Source of the DNA: Adiantum capillus-veneris
Lineage: Eukaryota > Streptophyta > Polypodiopsida > Polypodiales > Pteridaceae
NCBI GenBank assembly: GCA_014529385.2
Contig: CM043971.1
Coordinates: forward strand, 25,272,769-25,336,768
Direction of reading: 5' to 3'
Length of the DNA stretch: 64,000 bases
Below the pieces are notes generated by a model, which made no database searches, was not told the origin of the DNA, and saw nothing but the letters and a program-made list of their open reading frames with translations. Shown here one piece after another: positions 35,380-47,298 of this stretch. How positions within the stretch are numbered: the stretch's first letter is position 1; every line of letters begins with the position of its first letter. The position numbers were made by a program, and so were the translations under genes.

Positions 35380-35560
35380 TGACGGCAAACCATGTTTTAT
35401 GGAAGGAATCACTCCATTCGTGATGCGCTTGAGGACAACAACATAGAGCTTGTCAAATCTCACATAGACAATAAACTTGTTGGTCTACTAACCAAAGGTC
35501 TACCTTTTCGAGAATTTTGCACTTTGTTTATGCATATTAGGTAGAGATAAAGACTTTAGA
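35380..35560 (+). pseudogene. Ty1/copia RNase H C-terminal fragment
   Basis: Translation gives SIRDALEDNNIELVKSHID, then NKLVGLLTKGLPFREFCTL, the typical last block of copia RNase H (I-R-[DE]...D-[IL]-x-T-K). It is followed after about 130 bases by an A/G-rich stretch and the start of an LTR. The rest of pol is missing. Confidence 0.8.
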
Positions 35561-35689
35561 TACCTTGTACATATGTCCATGGCTTGCTTAAAGGCCAATG
35601 CAAGCTATGTATGCAGGTCCAGATTCTACATACCTTGTACATATTTCCTTAGCTTGCTTAAAGGCACATTGACCTTTAAATGGGAGATT

Positions 35690-35825
35690 GTTAGAATTAA
35701 ACGTATTCGACTACCCAACTCATAATCTTACTAACCCTTTGTTATTCTTATCACAATACAATTGAATAAGGGAGCTATAGTGCTTGCTACATGAGCTCCA
35801 CCCACACGTAGCCCCCATTTTGCTC

Positions 35826-35877
<52 letters not shown>

Positions 35878-35915
35878 CATCTACATTCTACCTTCATCGG
35901 TGGTACCATCAACAA
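35690..35915 (+). mobile_element. Copia 3' LTR (probable)
   Basis: It starts TGTTAGAATTAAACG just after AAATGGGAGAT, a plausible polypurine tract, and follows a copia RNase H end at the expected distance. A CT microsatellite (about 35828-35873) lies inside. The 3' edge, taken as CATCAACA near 35915, is uncertain. Confidence 0.6.
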
Positions 35916-36928
35916 ATCTCATGCATTGCTTTCCTATAATGATGTGATGTTTAAATATTTTAAGCCACTATGTAGAGCACATTACAAAAATTTGGTAAGC
36001 ATCTAGCTCAATGTGTCCCATCCATCATCAGATTACTAAATGACTCCATTGATAGTGTACAAAAAATAACAGCCCAAGGAACTTTTTCGCCATAAAAGAT
36101 GCACCTTTCCGTGCAAGTCATAGCGATCAATGTGTACCACTTATTGAAGATTCTTATTCAAAAATTTGGGAGCATATTGGTAGTAGCAAACATTGAGGTT
36201 GAGGTGAGGGGATAAGTTACAATCTCACATTTCATGCATGTTAGGTTGAAATGATGGATTACCTCATTAACATATCAGCTAGATTGATCAGATATACTTT
36301 TGATCTTCATCTTAGCCATGGAAAGGAAGCATTACACCTGCCATACTTCATAGACTCAGGTAGAGGATAGGCCATATTTTCTTTGTCATTTCTACTCTTA
36401 GGATATTATTTATCGCACCAATCCTCCCTAACTATGTCTAAGCACCCAACAACGGACATTGGAAAATTTAAAGGACAGGTTGCCTCAAGCACGTCGTCTA
36501 GCTTGGCACCCAACCAAGCTCTCTTAATTAAGAAAAAGCGATAGTCCATTGTTCGATTTGGCTGTGTTTTGAGAAATCAATGTCATCCGAAGCAAGATTG
36601 CTTGTAACTATCACAACAAAATCAAGTTGCCATCAACTAGATTGATCAACCAAATAGTTACAATAGCCGCTCTTCCAATTAAACACCTACATTTATCTCT
36701 CCTCTTATATGTTCTATTGTTTTATACCATCTCTTTCACATGATTCATACAAAATTAAAACGTTACAAAGGTTAGGTCAAGGAACAAGAGGGAGCTTTAT
36801 TGTAATGTGACCACATGCAAAAGTCTCTAAATCCATCACCTACACAAACAGACTCTAATTAGATATACTGATTAAGACTGCTTGTTTGAATTGTTCATGC
36901 ATACAATCATTTTGGCTATTTGAGTAAA
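35916..36928. other. Unassigned sequence
   Basis: No gene or known repeat is recognised. Confidence 0.35.
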
Positions 36929-37611
36929 CTATGCAGATGTACTGAGGGCATCTTTTGGTTTAAGCAACACTTCAGAGTTGAGGCTCAAGTCTACACCGAC
37001 AAGGGTCCAACTGTGGTACTGTGCGTGCTAAAAACAAGGCGAAGCTTCATACAAGCATTTTAAAACAAAATTAAAGTCCATGTCATCCTTGAAAGCACCC
37101 ATTCACTAACACAGGAAAAAAAAAGTACTCACTACCTTTTCCTCTAGGGCATGTTTTAACATGCCAGAAAGGGACTCGTCTCAAATTTAGTAGCAGACTT
37201 GCCACGACCCAAAATTGGTCCCATGAGATCTCTTAATCAATTGCAAACGACACTCCTGCCAACCATATCACAAACAATCTATAAAACTACCTCCTTTCAC
37301 AGAGGCAGTTTTTGGCCATGCACTAAGGTTGTTCCAGAATGGCGCGCACATGATTCATCGAAAGACTTGGAATACAGGCACTCACCAACTGATTCAATAA
37401 TATGCACATCACGACTTTTCAGACTTCGATATTTTGGCCATCCATGCAACAAAATTGCCTTTTCTTGAAACTCTGGAGCCAGTTGATGACTTGATTCTCG
37501 CAGCTGATCATGAAGAATGTGTTGGTGAGACTCCAAAGAGTCTAAGCTCTGAGTTTGAAGTACTAATTTCATCAGCATCTTTCCCCATAAAGACCTTTTG
37601 TGTGTATACAT
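36929..37611 (-). other. Possible exons of an unidentified gene
   Basis: Downstream of RPT6 on the same strand, 37297-37611 is open for 104 codons with ordinary composition (for example PEFQEKAILLHGWPKYRSL). The piece 36929-37027 is open for 32 codons after a good acceptor (TTTTTAG) and ends LLKPKDALSTSA at a stop. A candidate donor lies near 37130 after KHALEEK. I do not recognise the protein and cannot join the pieces into a model. They may be a decayed gene or the RPT6 3' flank. Confidence 0.25.
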
Positions 37612-37903
37612 TATTAATCAAGGTATCAAAATGAACGAACCACATCAAACGCTTTGGCCAACCACAACGTAACAGTAATGATATCAAAACTACATTGAAG
37701 TTATTTCACTCATTTATAACTTGTATGGAAACTAGTACAAGAGAAGGATTGCTTTCGCAAGAGTTTATGCTGATGGTGCTGCCGACTTGGTTGACTTCAC
37801 AGCCAGTTCTGACAAACACAATTCAAGCAAGTTTTTGACTGGATAAAGCTTTGCCACCTGCAGGTCACTCAGAAAATCAGCCCGTCGATACTCTCTGTGC
37901 GGC

Positions 37904-39632
<1,729 letters not shown>

Positions 39633-40440
39633 CTACAAAACAATAAAGCTCAAATGTTGTCAACGTAGGCAACAGGTTCATGGCACTTCATGCACATAAA
39701 CACTGCATCAGGCCAAAGCAAGTAAAAAACAGGTTACAATTGACCACAAAAAAAGGGAACAAAGCCAATCAGCATTTATAAAACCCCCTGGTCATTGTTG
39801 ACAGCTTATTGTAATCAAATTTAGTACAGAGCTGCAAAGATTTTCGACCAATACTCAATACATATAATCATATATAACGCCTAGAAACACACAATAAAAC
39901 AATAGACACCATGAATGTGTGTGCAATGTGCATGTGGCTGCAGATGAGTGTGCCTATGTACATACGTATGCATCATTACATTAAACAGAATACATATAAT
40001 ATGTCATTGTCAGCTCACAAATTTCTGTTCTGCGCTCACTTAAGAGCAGACTCTATTACTTGAAATGAAAATAACAAGGAAAATACCATTTGTTTTACCT
40101 ACAAATGCATATCCAAAGGTCAAAACTTAATAAACTAATTTCTAAAAGATGGGCTTAATCATTGCACAAAACACATAATCATTTGTTTTACCTACAAATG
40201 CAGATACCTGTATAAAGTCATAAGGTCAAAAGTTATAACTGAATTTCTAAAAAAAGGGCTTAACCGTTGCACCTTTTTTTTTAAAGTGCGCAAAAGATTA
40301 GTTTGGTTTTAGTATTTTATATTCTTAAAAACCGCAATTTCTTAGATAGGAGTTGAGCAAAACAAAAAGCAGAAGAGATGATAATCTTACTTTGAATGAA
40401 AATCATACCATCAACTCCATTTTAATGTAACAAGTATGTA
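39633..40440 (-). other. Intron sequence upstream of the first visible RPT6 exon
   Basis: AT-rich, non-coding. The acceptor before 39632 is good (TTTTGTAG after a T-rich stretch). No exon for the domain preceding VIELP is seen here or elsewhere to position 64000. Whether the intron really continues through the transposon nest cannot be decided from this window. Confidence 0.5.
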
Positions 40441-41224
40441 AATACTGTATGGCACCCCCCTTCTTGCCTCTGGTAGGCGTTAGGGACTGAAGGCTGTTTT
40501 GTGGCTGTGCCTGGCCAGTGTGAACATTCCAGCCATGTTTAGTTCAGGGTTTTGTCTTGGTTCAATGGCCATGTAGGCTCCTGTAGCCCTAAACTATTTT
40601 TCCCCAGTAATTCCCCTGCCATAGGGCCTGGGGAAATGGTTTCTGGCAATTATCCCTAGTTCAGGGTCCTTTTGCCAGGTCGTGGGGCTGGTAGACTAGG
40701 TCGGCAGTTGATGGGAAGGACCTATGTATAGGCCCCTGGGGGAGTTGCTTTTAGGCATGCAAACTAGCCCCAAAGAGGGGGCGCCCTTCTGTGGGTGCCC
40801 TGGTGGGCACCAGTTCGAAGCCCACAGACAGCAGGCCCGGGGGGGGGGGGGGGATACGCAGCCTAGCATTTTTTAGCAGCTAGATATGAGCAGCAGTAGG
40901 AGAGGCACACAGCAAGAGATCTCCAGTCAGAAACCCCAGAGGTTCTTCCACCCATGTGGCAATCAGTTCTCCATGCACCCGGTACAACAGTCCAAGATGT
41001 GATGATCCTCAAGGCACGTATTTCTTTCCTAGAAGGAGATCTAGACTTGTTGTCCTTGTGCTTGCTCAATGCTTTCCTAGTTACATGTGCAGCAGCAGTT
41101 TGCATTGTCAGTAGCAGTCACAGTTGTGTACCTCGGGTCATCCATTGAGCATGTCAGATCTATGCCGGACCACCCTTGGTCACTTGTATGAGCAGCCAGT
41201 TATCAGCATGGAGAGCCTCTCTCT

Positions 41225-41266
<42 letters not shown>

Positions 41267-41500
41267 GAAACGCAGAAAGCTTTTGCTTTATTTAAAGGCT
41301 TTTGATTTTTACTAGCTTTTGGGGCTCTGCTTTTAGCATCCCTTGTATTCTTTAAATAAGCAGGTAAGGCCTCATAACTCAGAGCATCTGGACGCAAAGT
41401 CTAAGTGTGAGCGCCTACCCGCACTCTTGTACTTTGAACACAGATTAATAAATAAAGAAATACCGAAAGGGGCGCCAGTCTTTGGGGCCAATATCTCTAT
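40440..41500 (+). mobile_element. LTR fragment(s), gypsy-like
   Basis: The end of this stretch (AATAAATAAAGAAATACC then AAAGGGGCGCC) closely matches the reverse complement of 63415-63455, next to the gag of the gypsy element at 58.9-63.3 kb. An earlier AGAGGGGGCGCCC at about 40776-40788 may be a second LTR end. Inside are a G run (about 40840-40853) and a GA microsatellite (41226-41262). Boundaries are approximate. It abuts a copia pol relic. Confidence 0.5.
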
Positions 41501-41539
41501 GCACGGAACTCCACCGGGCCAGTGTCGAAACAATTGTGA

Positions 41540-44109
41540 ACTGTGAACTGTTTTGAAGTGATTACTTGTGCTGTTGCGGTAGATTCTCGACTTGGAGTGT
41601 CCAAGTCTGTTACATTGGTTGCATCATCAGTTTTCGGGCAATCACGTGCACTCAGCTTTACATGTGGTTGCAATGGCACGCTCAAAGGCTTACCATCGAC
41701 CATAATAACCCTATCAAGTACCTTTTCAATGTACTTTTCTTGAGAGAAAAAAAGCAGTTTTTGTTGTCCATCTCTCCTTATGCACATGCCCAAAATATGT
41801 TCAGTTGAACCCGAATCTTTCATTGCAAAAGCTAAATTCATGTGGTTTTTTAGAGTGTCAAGAGTGCTCTTGTCCTTCCTGACTAACAGCATGTCATTCA
41901 CATACAATACAAGAATCACTCGGCTGCTTTCCACATCTCTTTTGATGTATAGACAGTGATCTGCATGGCTACGTTTGAACCCATGTTTAAGTATAAAAGT
42001 GTCAAACTTTTTTTACCATTGTCTAGAAGCTTATTTCAGCCCATACACACTTCTTTTGAGCATATATACAAGCTCTTTCTGCCAGAATGACAACACCTTC
42101 CGACTACATCATGTACAACTCTTCTTCAAGATCACCATGCAAGAATGCTATCTTTACATCCATTTGATCCATCTTCATATCCAAGATAACAACGAGAGAA
42201 AAAAGAACACGAAGGGTAGTCATTTTCACAACTAGAGAAAACACCTCCTAAAAATCAATGCCTGCCTCTTGCGCATATCCTTTGGCAACAAGCCTAGCTT
42301 TGTATTTGGGTTTTCCATTGACAGTTTTGATTTTGTACACCCACTTCTTAAGAATGGCTTTCCTACCTTTGGGTAACTTAACCACATACCAAGTATCATT
42401 GACATGCAATGCCTTGATTTCTTTCTGCATAGCCAGCTCCCACTTACTCTTAGAATCACATGACATGGCCTCTTTATATGTAAGAATCTCTCCCTCATCT
42501 GTCAGCATAATGAATTGCAAAGAGGGGTGAAATCTCCGCACCCAACGATCTACATTATTTGGCGTAGATCAAGAGGGACGACATCATCATCATTTATGGG
42601 TCGTTGTACATCATTTTCAGCCCTATTTTCAACATGTTCTCTTAGCTGCGAATCGCCGCCAGGTGCATGAAATCATTGTCCGACGTCTTTTGGCTCAATA
42701 ACCACTGGCTCATTGAGAGTTTCGGGCCTTTGTGGTGCATCCTGAGGCTCAATTTCAAAAGTGATAGGTGGCTATACATGCTGAAATTTGACCTTTTAGA
42801 GTCAACATCAGAGGCAACATTGTTTTTAAGCAGCTTTGCCTCATTAAATACAACATCTCGGCTATGTATAACCCTTCGAAGTTGAGATAGCCATACTCTA
42901 TAGCCCATTTCCCCTTCATCCCATGAAGATTCCTTTCATGGACTTAGCATCAAGCTTGCTCCTCAACTCGGGCCTTACATGCACAAATGCCTCACAACCA
43001 AAAATGCGTAAGTGGTCAAATGAAGCGAGTTTGCCAAACCAAACCTCTTCAAGGGTGCCAGCTTTCAACAAAGTGTGGGGTGAACGATTGCAAATACGAA
43101 CTGTAGTTTTAAGCGCCTCCCCCCAAAATCCTTGAGGAAGATAGGCAGTAGACAACATGCATTGGACCCTTTCACACAATGTCCTGTTATATCTCTCAAC
43201 CACACCATTAGACGAAGGACTATAAGGAGCTACATTTCTCTTGGCAAAACTTAACAAATTCAGCAAATGTGAACTCACCCCTATTGTCTATACGCAGGCA
43301 TTTCAGCTTTCTACCTGTTTGGGTAGTCACAAATGCATGGAAAATTTTCAAAGAAGCAAAGGTGGCACTTTTATTCATGAGCAAATCAACCCAAATTTTC
43401 CTGGAGAAATCATCAACAAAGGAAACAAATACGCAACACCACCCATACTCGTTACAGGCATGCTACACATCAGAATGTACAAGATCAAGACGATCAGATT
43501 TGCAAGATACACTAATAAGAATTTCTCACTTGCTTTCCATATTGGCATTCATTACAAAAATCAAGCTTTAAGCCCTTAGTATCAACACGAGAAGAAAGAA
43601 CATCAAGTCCTTTATGGCTCATATGGCCTAATGTTTTGTGTCAAAGCTCCAAGTGAGACCCGATCTCTATTATAGCAACAAACTTGCCTAACAAAGCTTT
43701 GCAATGCAAGAAATAAAGCGTCCCCTTCTTTGTGCCCTTAACAATTTGCATAGCACCTTTTATGAGCTTCCAAGTACCAACACTGAAAATGGTGTTACAA
43801 CCATGCATATCAAGTTGTCCAACAAAGAGCAGACTCTTCTCGATGCCAGGAACATATCTGACATCATGCAAAACAACCATTATCAAGGGCCAAATGAATA
43901 GTGCCTATTCCATCAATCGTGCAAGCATGATTAGTTCCAAGATAAACTTTACCATAATTGCCTACATCGAAAATGGCAAAACACTCCCGAGATGGAGTCA
44001 CATCAAAAGAGGCACTTGAGTCCACTATCCACGACTGGGACAAGCCATCCCTCATAGACAGTAAAGCGTCAATGACAACACCCTTGGTGATCTATATGTA
44101 TTGTGCATG
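41540..44109 (-). pseudogene. Copia protease-integrase-RT relic
   Basis: From high to low coordinate: protease with SWIVDSSASFDVTPS (44030-43970; D-S-S replaces D-S-G), a pre-integrase part, the integrase core with SPSSNGVVERYNRTL and FGCEAFVHV (43278-42916), the linker, RT with KWVYKIKTVNGKPKYKARLV (42340-42280), and ILVLYVNDMLLV (41920-41880), where YVDDM is expected. The frame is broken at several places. The missing RT Asp and the lost RNase H show it is inactive. Confidence 0.88.
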
Positions 44110-44114
44110 ATAAA
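44110..44114. repeat. Target-site duplication ATAAA (left)
   Basis: ATAAA directly abuts the LTR end TGTTAGG at 44115 and is repeated at 53858-53862 after the other LTR. Five bases is the normal duplication size for LTR retrotransposons. Confidence 0.9.
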
Positions 44115-45256
44115 TGTTAGGTGCAACGGAAGTGTATGTTGAACTTTGCTCAAGATGAGTGCTCCAAACTGTGCTCAAGGTTCCTTTTTACTTAGGGAAG
44201 GGAGAGCCTTCCGTTCTTTATTGAGAGAGTGCAAGTGATCACAAACAAAGTGGACAAACACTGTGAATGAAGGTGCTGAGACTGAGAGATAGAGAGAGAA
44301 GAATACGACACCAGGAAGTTGTAGAACCCTCCTCCAAGGGCCCTTCTCTCGATAGCGAGAGAAGTCTATTTTATTGATTGCACAATCTGGTACAAGATGC
44401 TGACGCAAATCTAGGTGATGCTATGTCGAAGCGGACGATGCTAAGGCTGAAAACTGAGTGTTATGAAGACGGCGCTGACGACGACGACTGGCTGAATTGG
44501 CTTCTTTCCGGTTGTTCCTTATCGGCCGAATCACTGTGGCAAAACGCTGTCTTGCTGATCCAAAAACGTTGATTTCTGCAGGTATAAAACACCGAAGTGT
44601 TGGTCCAAGGGTCGCCACCGTGCAGGGCTGAAAACGTTGGTTTAAGGCTATCCAAAACGCTGGTCTAGAGGCTATCCAAACGCCAGGTCTATGTGGCGGA
44701 AAACGCTGTTATGCTTGCTTGAAAACGCTGGTGCTGCTACTTGAAAAACGTTGGATTCTACTGCTTGAAAATGTTGGTTGTCTGTGCTGGCCTTCAATGC
44801 TGAAAACGCTGGGGGTTCTATGGGGGAATCTTGCTTGAGAAGGTGCTCCAGATGACCTACTGCACTAGGTGCATGTTGCTCTCCTTCCTCCTCCTGCCAG
44901 AAATGCTAGCATTAGGGTTTCCTTATATATTGCTTTAGTCATTTTGCCCTACCCAATTCCCAAAAGAAGTCACTTAAAAATAATAAGTGAAAAATGTCAA
45001 AAATAGGGCAAAAAGGTCTAATGCACTGGAAAATGCTCTTGATAGATTCTGATGGATTCTGATGGTAATGTTGATGATCATGCTGTGTGCAACCAGAGGA
45101 TATGCATCTACTCTAAGTGCCTGGGCATGCACGGTCTGTGAACAGACTCACAAAAGTGTCAAAACACTTCCTATTCTAGACTGACTTAACTGAATTGAAC
45201 CCTGGTCATGATGTAGCTTATCCACAGATACATAGGGTTGGATGTGTCACATGACA
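44115..45256 (-). mobile_element. 3' LTR of the gag-protease element
   Basis: It runs (minus strand) from TGTCATGTGACA to CCTAACA. A TATA-like TATATAA lies at 44923-44929 (minus). An internal block (about 44530-44815) is a degenerate array of GAAAACGCTGG. Two related LTRs lie at 52724-53857 and 56305-57374. Confidence 0.92.
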
Positions 45257-45269
45257 TCCCCTCCTTTTC
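45257..45269 (-). promoter_or_regulatory. Polypurine tract
   Basis: On the minus strand GAAAAGGAGGGGA directly precedes the 3' LTR start, the expected primer site for plus-strand DNA synthesis. Confidence 0.85.
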
Positions 45270-45535
45270 AAAGTGAGGTACTGGTACCGAACTGTATGGC
45301 GTGGAGGGAGATCGCCAACAGGGTCTCGAATCCCGAAAAGGACTCTTCGCCGGCCCACTCTGACGCTTGCTTCTTTGGGCCGCCCCGAAAGCGACACAAA
45401 GTCATTTGTAGCTCCTTCAATGCTTCAACTTCGTCTATAGTTATGCGTCTAGGATGAAAATTCCTAAAACCACTTCCAACACAAAAACATGAACATACCC
45501 ATTCCATGTAAAGTGACTGGAAAAAACTTCGTCTT

Positions 45536-46150
45536 CTATAAAGACCGTGCATGCAATGTAGATGAACAAATAGACGAAGTGCCAACCCGTTCACCACACA
45601 CACGCAAACAATGAGATCGAATCTTGTGTTTCTTATCTAAATCAATTGACTGTGGCAAAACACAATGGAAATGCCAATACTTGATGCTCAATCTTTCTTG
45701 CGCTCTTTCTATGGCTGTGTCATGCCAAGGAAAAGACATGGAATGTGACTTCCTTGAATGCATACTTTTCAGCTTGTCATGAGAAATCCGCATACATCCG
45801 TGCTCATTCATGAGCGAATCATGCTCAGCGTACAATATGTCATGCCTGTCAAAAGGGATCACATAAAGACGGTGACTAAAATACAAGAAAGCATCACGAA
45901 TGAAACACTCGAACAATGCGTGTTGACTAATCATTTGAACACATAAAACTTCTTGTGAGGGTTCTTTGGACCTAGGCTCGAGAGCCAAGATCGGTTCTTC
46001 TTGATCGATCCAATCTTCCTATGGGGGTTCTATGGACCTCGACTCGAGAGTCAAGATCGGTTCTTCGTGATTGATCGAATCTGCAACGAGGTTAGCTTCA
46101 CTAGACAAAGTATCAACTAACCCATCATTCTTGTGAACAATCACATCTTT
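45536..46150 (-). CDS. Unidentified 3' frame of the gag-protease element
   Basis: An open frame of 150 codons (45536-45988) lies where RT would be expected. A partly open stretch to 46150 joins it to protease and contains a duplicated segment of about 67 bases (EEPILTLE/EEPILALE). The protein is rich in His, Ser and aromatic residues (for example FLYFSHRLYVIPFDRHD). No known fold is recognised. It may be the decayed remnant of a captured sequence or a frame kept by chance. Confidence 0.4.
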
Positions 46151-46153
46151 TTC

Positions 46154-46741
46154 TTACAAATCATCATGCTTGTGAGTAATCACATCTTGATCATGCAAAT
46201 CATCATGCTTGTGATTATCATTCAAATCTTGTGTATCATGCTTCGGAAAAGAAGAGACTGAGAGAGTCACCTTCTCCTGAATCCTTTCAATCTTCGCCGG
46301 CACATTAGAAATGAGAGATGGAGAATGAACAACTTGCTCTCCACGAATGACAAGAAGAGAGTCACTTTTGGCATTGAAAATGAGCGTATTTTCCGCCCAA
46401 TCAATGAGAGCGTTATGCTCACAAAACCATCGAATTCCCAAAAGCATATCACATCCTGAAAGAGGAGAGACTACAAATTTTCTGCGGAAGGACACTTGTT
46501 GAACAGTGAACAAAACATCAAGGCACTCTTGCGTGATGAGAGAGTCCATTCCAGGAGAGAAGCCAGACACCTCGAAAGGTGTCTTGCGAACCTCCAAGCG
46601 GACTCTTTCGACAAGAGAGTCACTAATCAAATCATGCATACTGCCTGGGTCAAACAATATGGCAAAACGTTGACCATTCACATGACCATAACACTTAATG
46701 AGAGACTCATCAATGGGAGGATCATGAGAGACTTGGGTCAC
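46154..46741 (-). CDS. Retropepsin-like protease
   Basis: A 195-codon frame with the aspartic protease loop FAILFDPGSMHDLIS (about residues 31-45; D-P-G in place of D-S/T-G) and the second conserved block GCDMLLGIRWF near residue 93. It is followed by a His/Asp-rich repeated tail (HKHDDLHDQD). The frame just upstream, ending at the zinc knuckle CFHCHIKGHIKRTC (about 46820-46862), belongs to gag. The start codon shown is the first ATG and is probably internal to a gag-pro polyprotein. It would process gag. Confidence 0.8.
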   Translation of the reverse strand: MTQVSHDPPIDESLIKCYGHVNGQRFAILFDPGSMHDLISDSLVERVRLEVRKTPFEVSGFSPGMDSLITQECLDVLFTVQQVSFRRKFVVSPLSGCDMLLGIRWFCEHNALIDWAENTLIFNAKSDSLLVIRGEQVVHSPSLISNVPAKIERIQEKVTLSVSSFPKHDTQDLNDNHKHDDLHDQDVITHKHDDL

Positions 46742-47290
46742 ACTCGTGTTCTCATTTATTGCATTGGCAGAGGAAGTGGGTTCTGTGGGTGCTTTAGATT
46801 CATTCGATTCAAGCTTAGGACATGTTCTTTTTATGTGACCCTTGATGTGACAATGAAAACAACGACCTTACTTAGAATAAGTGCTTTGCTCTTCCGATGT
46901 GATGTATCCAACTAAAATTCCTTGTTCTACCTTTTCAATTGGAGTGAGCTTAGGTTCAGCAATTGTGTTAACCTTACCTTTAGGTTCACTTTGAGAGTTC
47001 TTTTCTAAATTCTAAGAGACTATTGGAAGATTGGTTAGAAGAGTTACCGTTCTTACCAGTCTTACCGTTCTTATTGTTCTGAGGGTTCTGCGAAGTCTGA
47101 GAGGTACTTGTCGAAGTCTTGTTTTCCTTAGGCATTCCCTTATTGTGCTTCATCTCCTATGCGAGAGCAATCCCTACCACCTTGTTGAGATCGATTGGAT
47201 TGAGCACCTCGACATCATACTTGATATACTCGTCCAATCCATAAAGAAACGCCTCTTTGCGCGCCGCATCCGATTTGCGTAATTGAGTGT

Positions 47291-47298
47291 CGAGCTGC
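47291..47298. repeat. hAT target-site duplication (left)
   Basis: CGAGCTGC abuts the transposon end at 47299 and is repeated exactly at 51206-51213. Eight bases is the hAT hallmark. Confidence 0.93.

Noticed and set aside
40790-40850. tRNA-like sequence (AGTTCGAAGCCC)
   Set aside because: Matches a B box only; no A box at the right distance and no acceptor stem. More likely part of an LTR.
45268-45603. Possible chromodomain at the 3' end of the LTR element
   Set aside because: The frame ITIDEVEALKEL followed by GPKKQ looked suggestive, but the aromatic cage residues and typical WEP block are absent.
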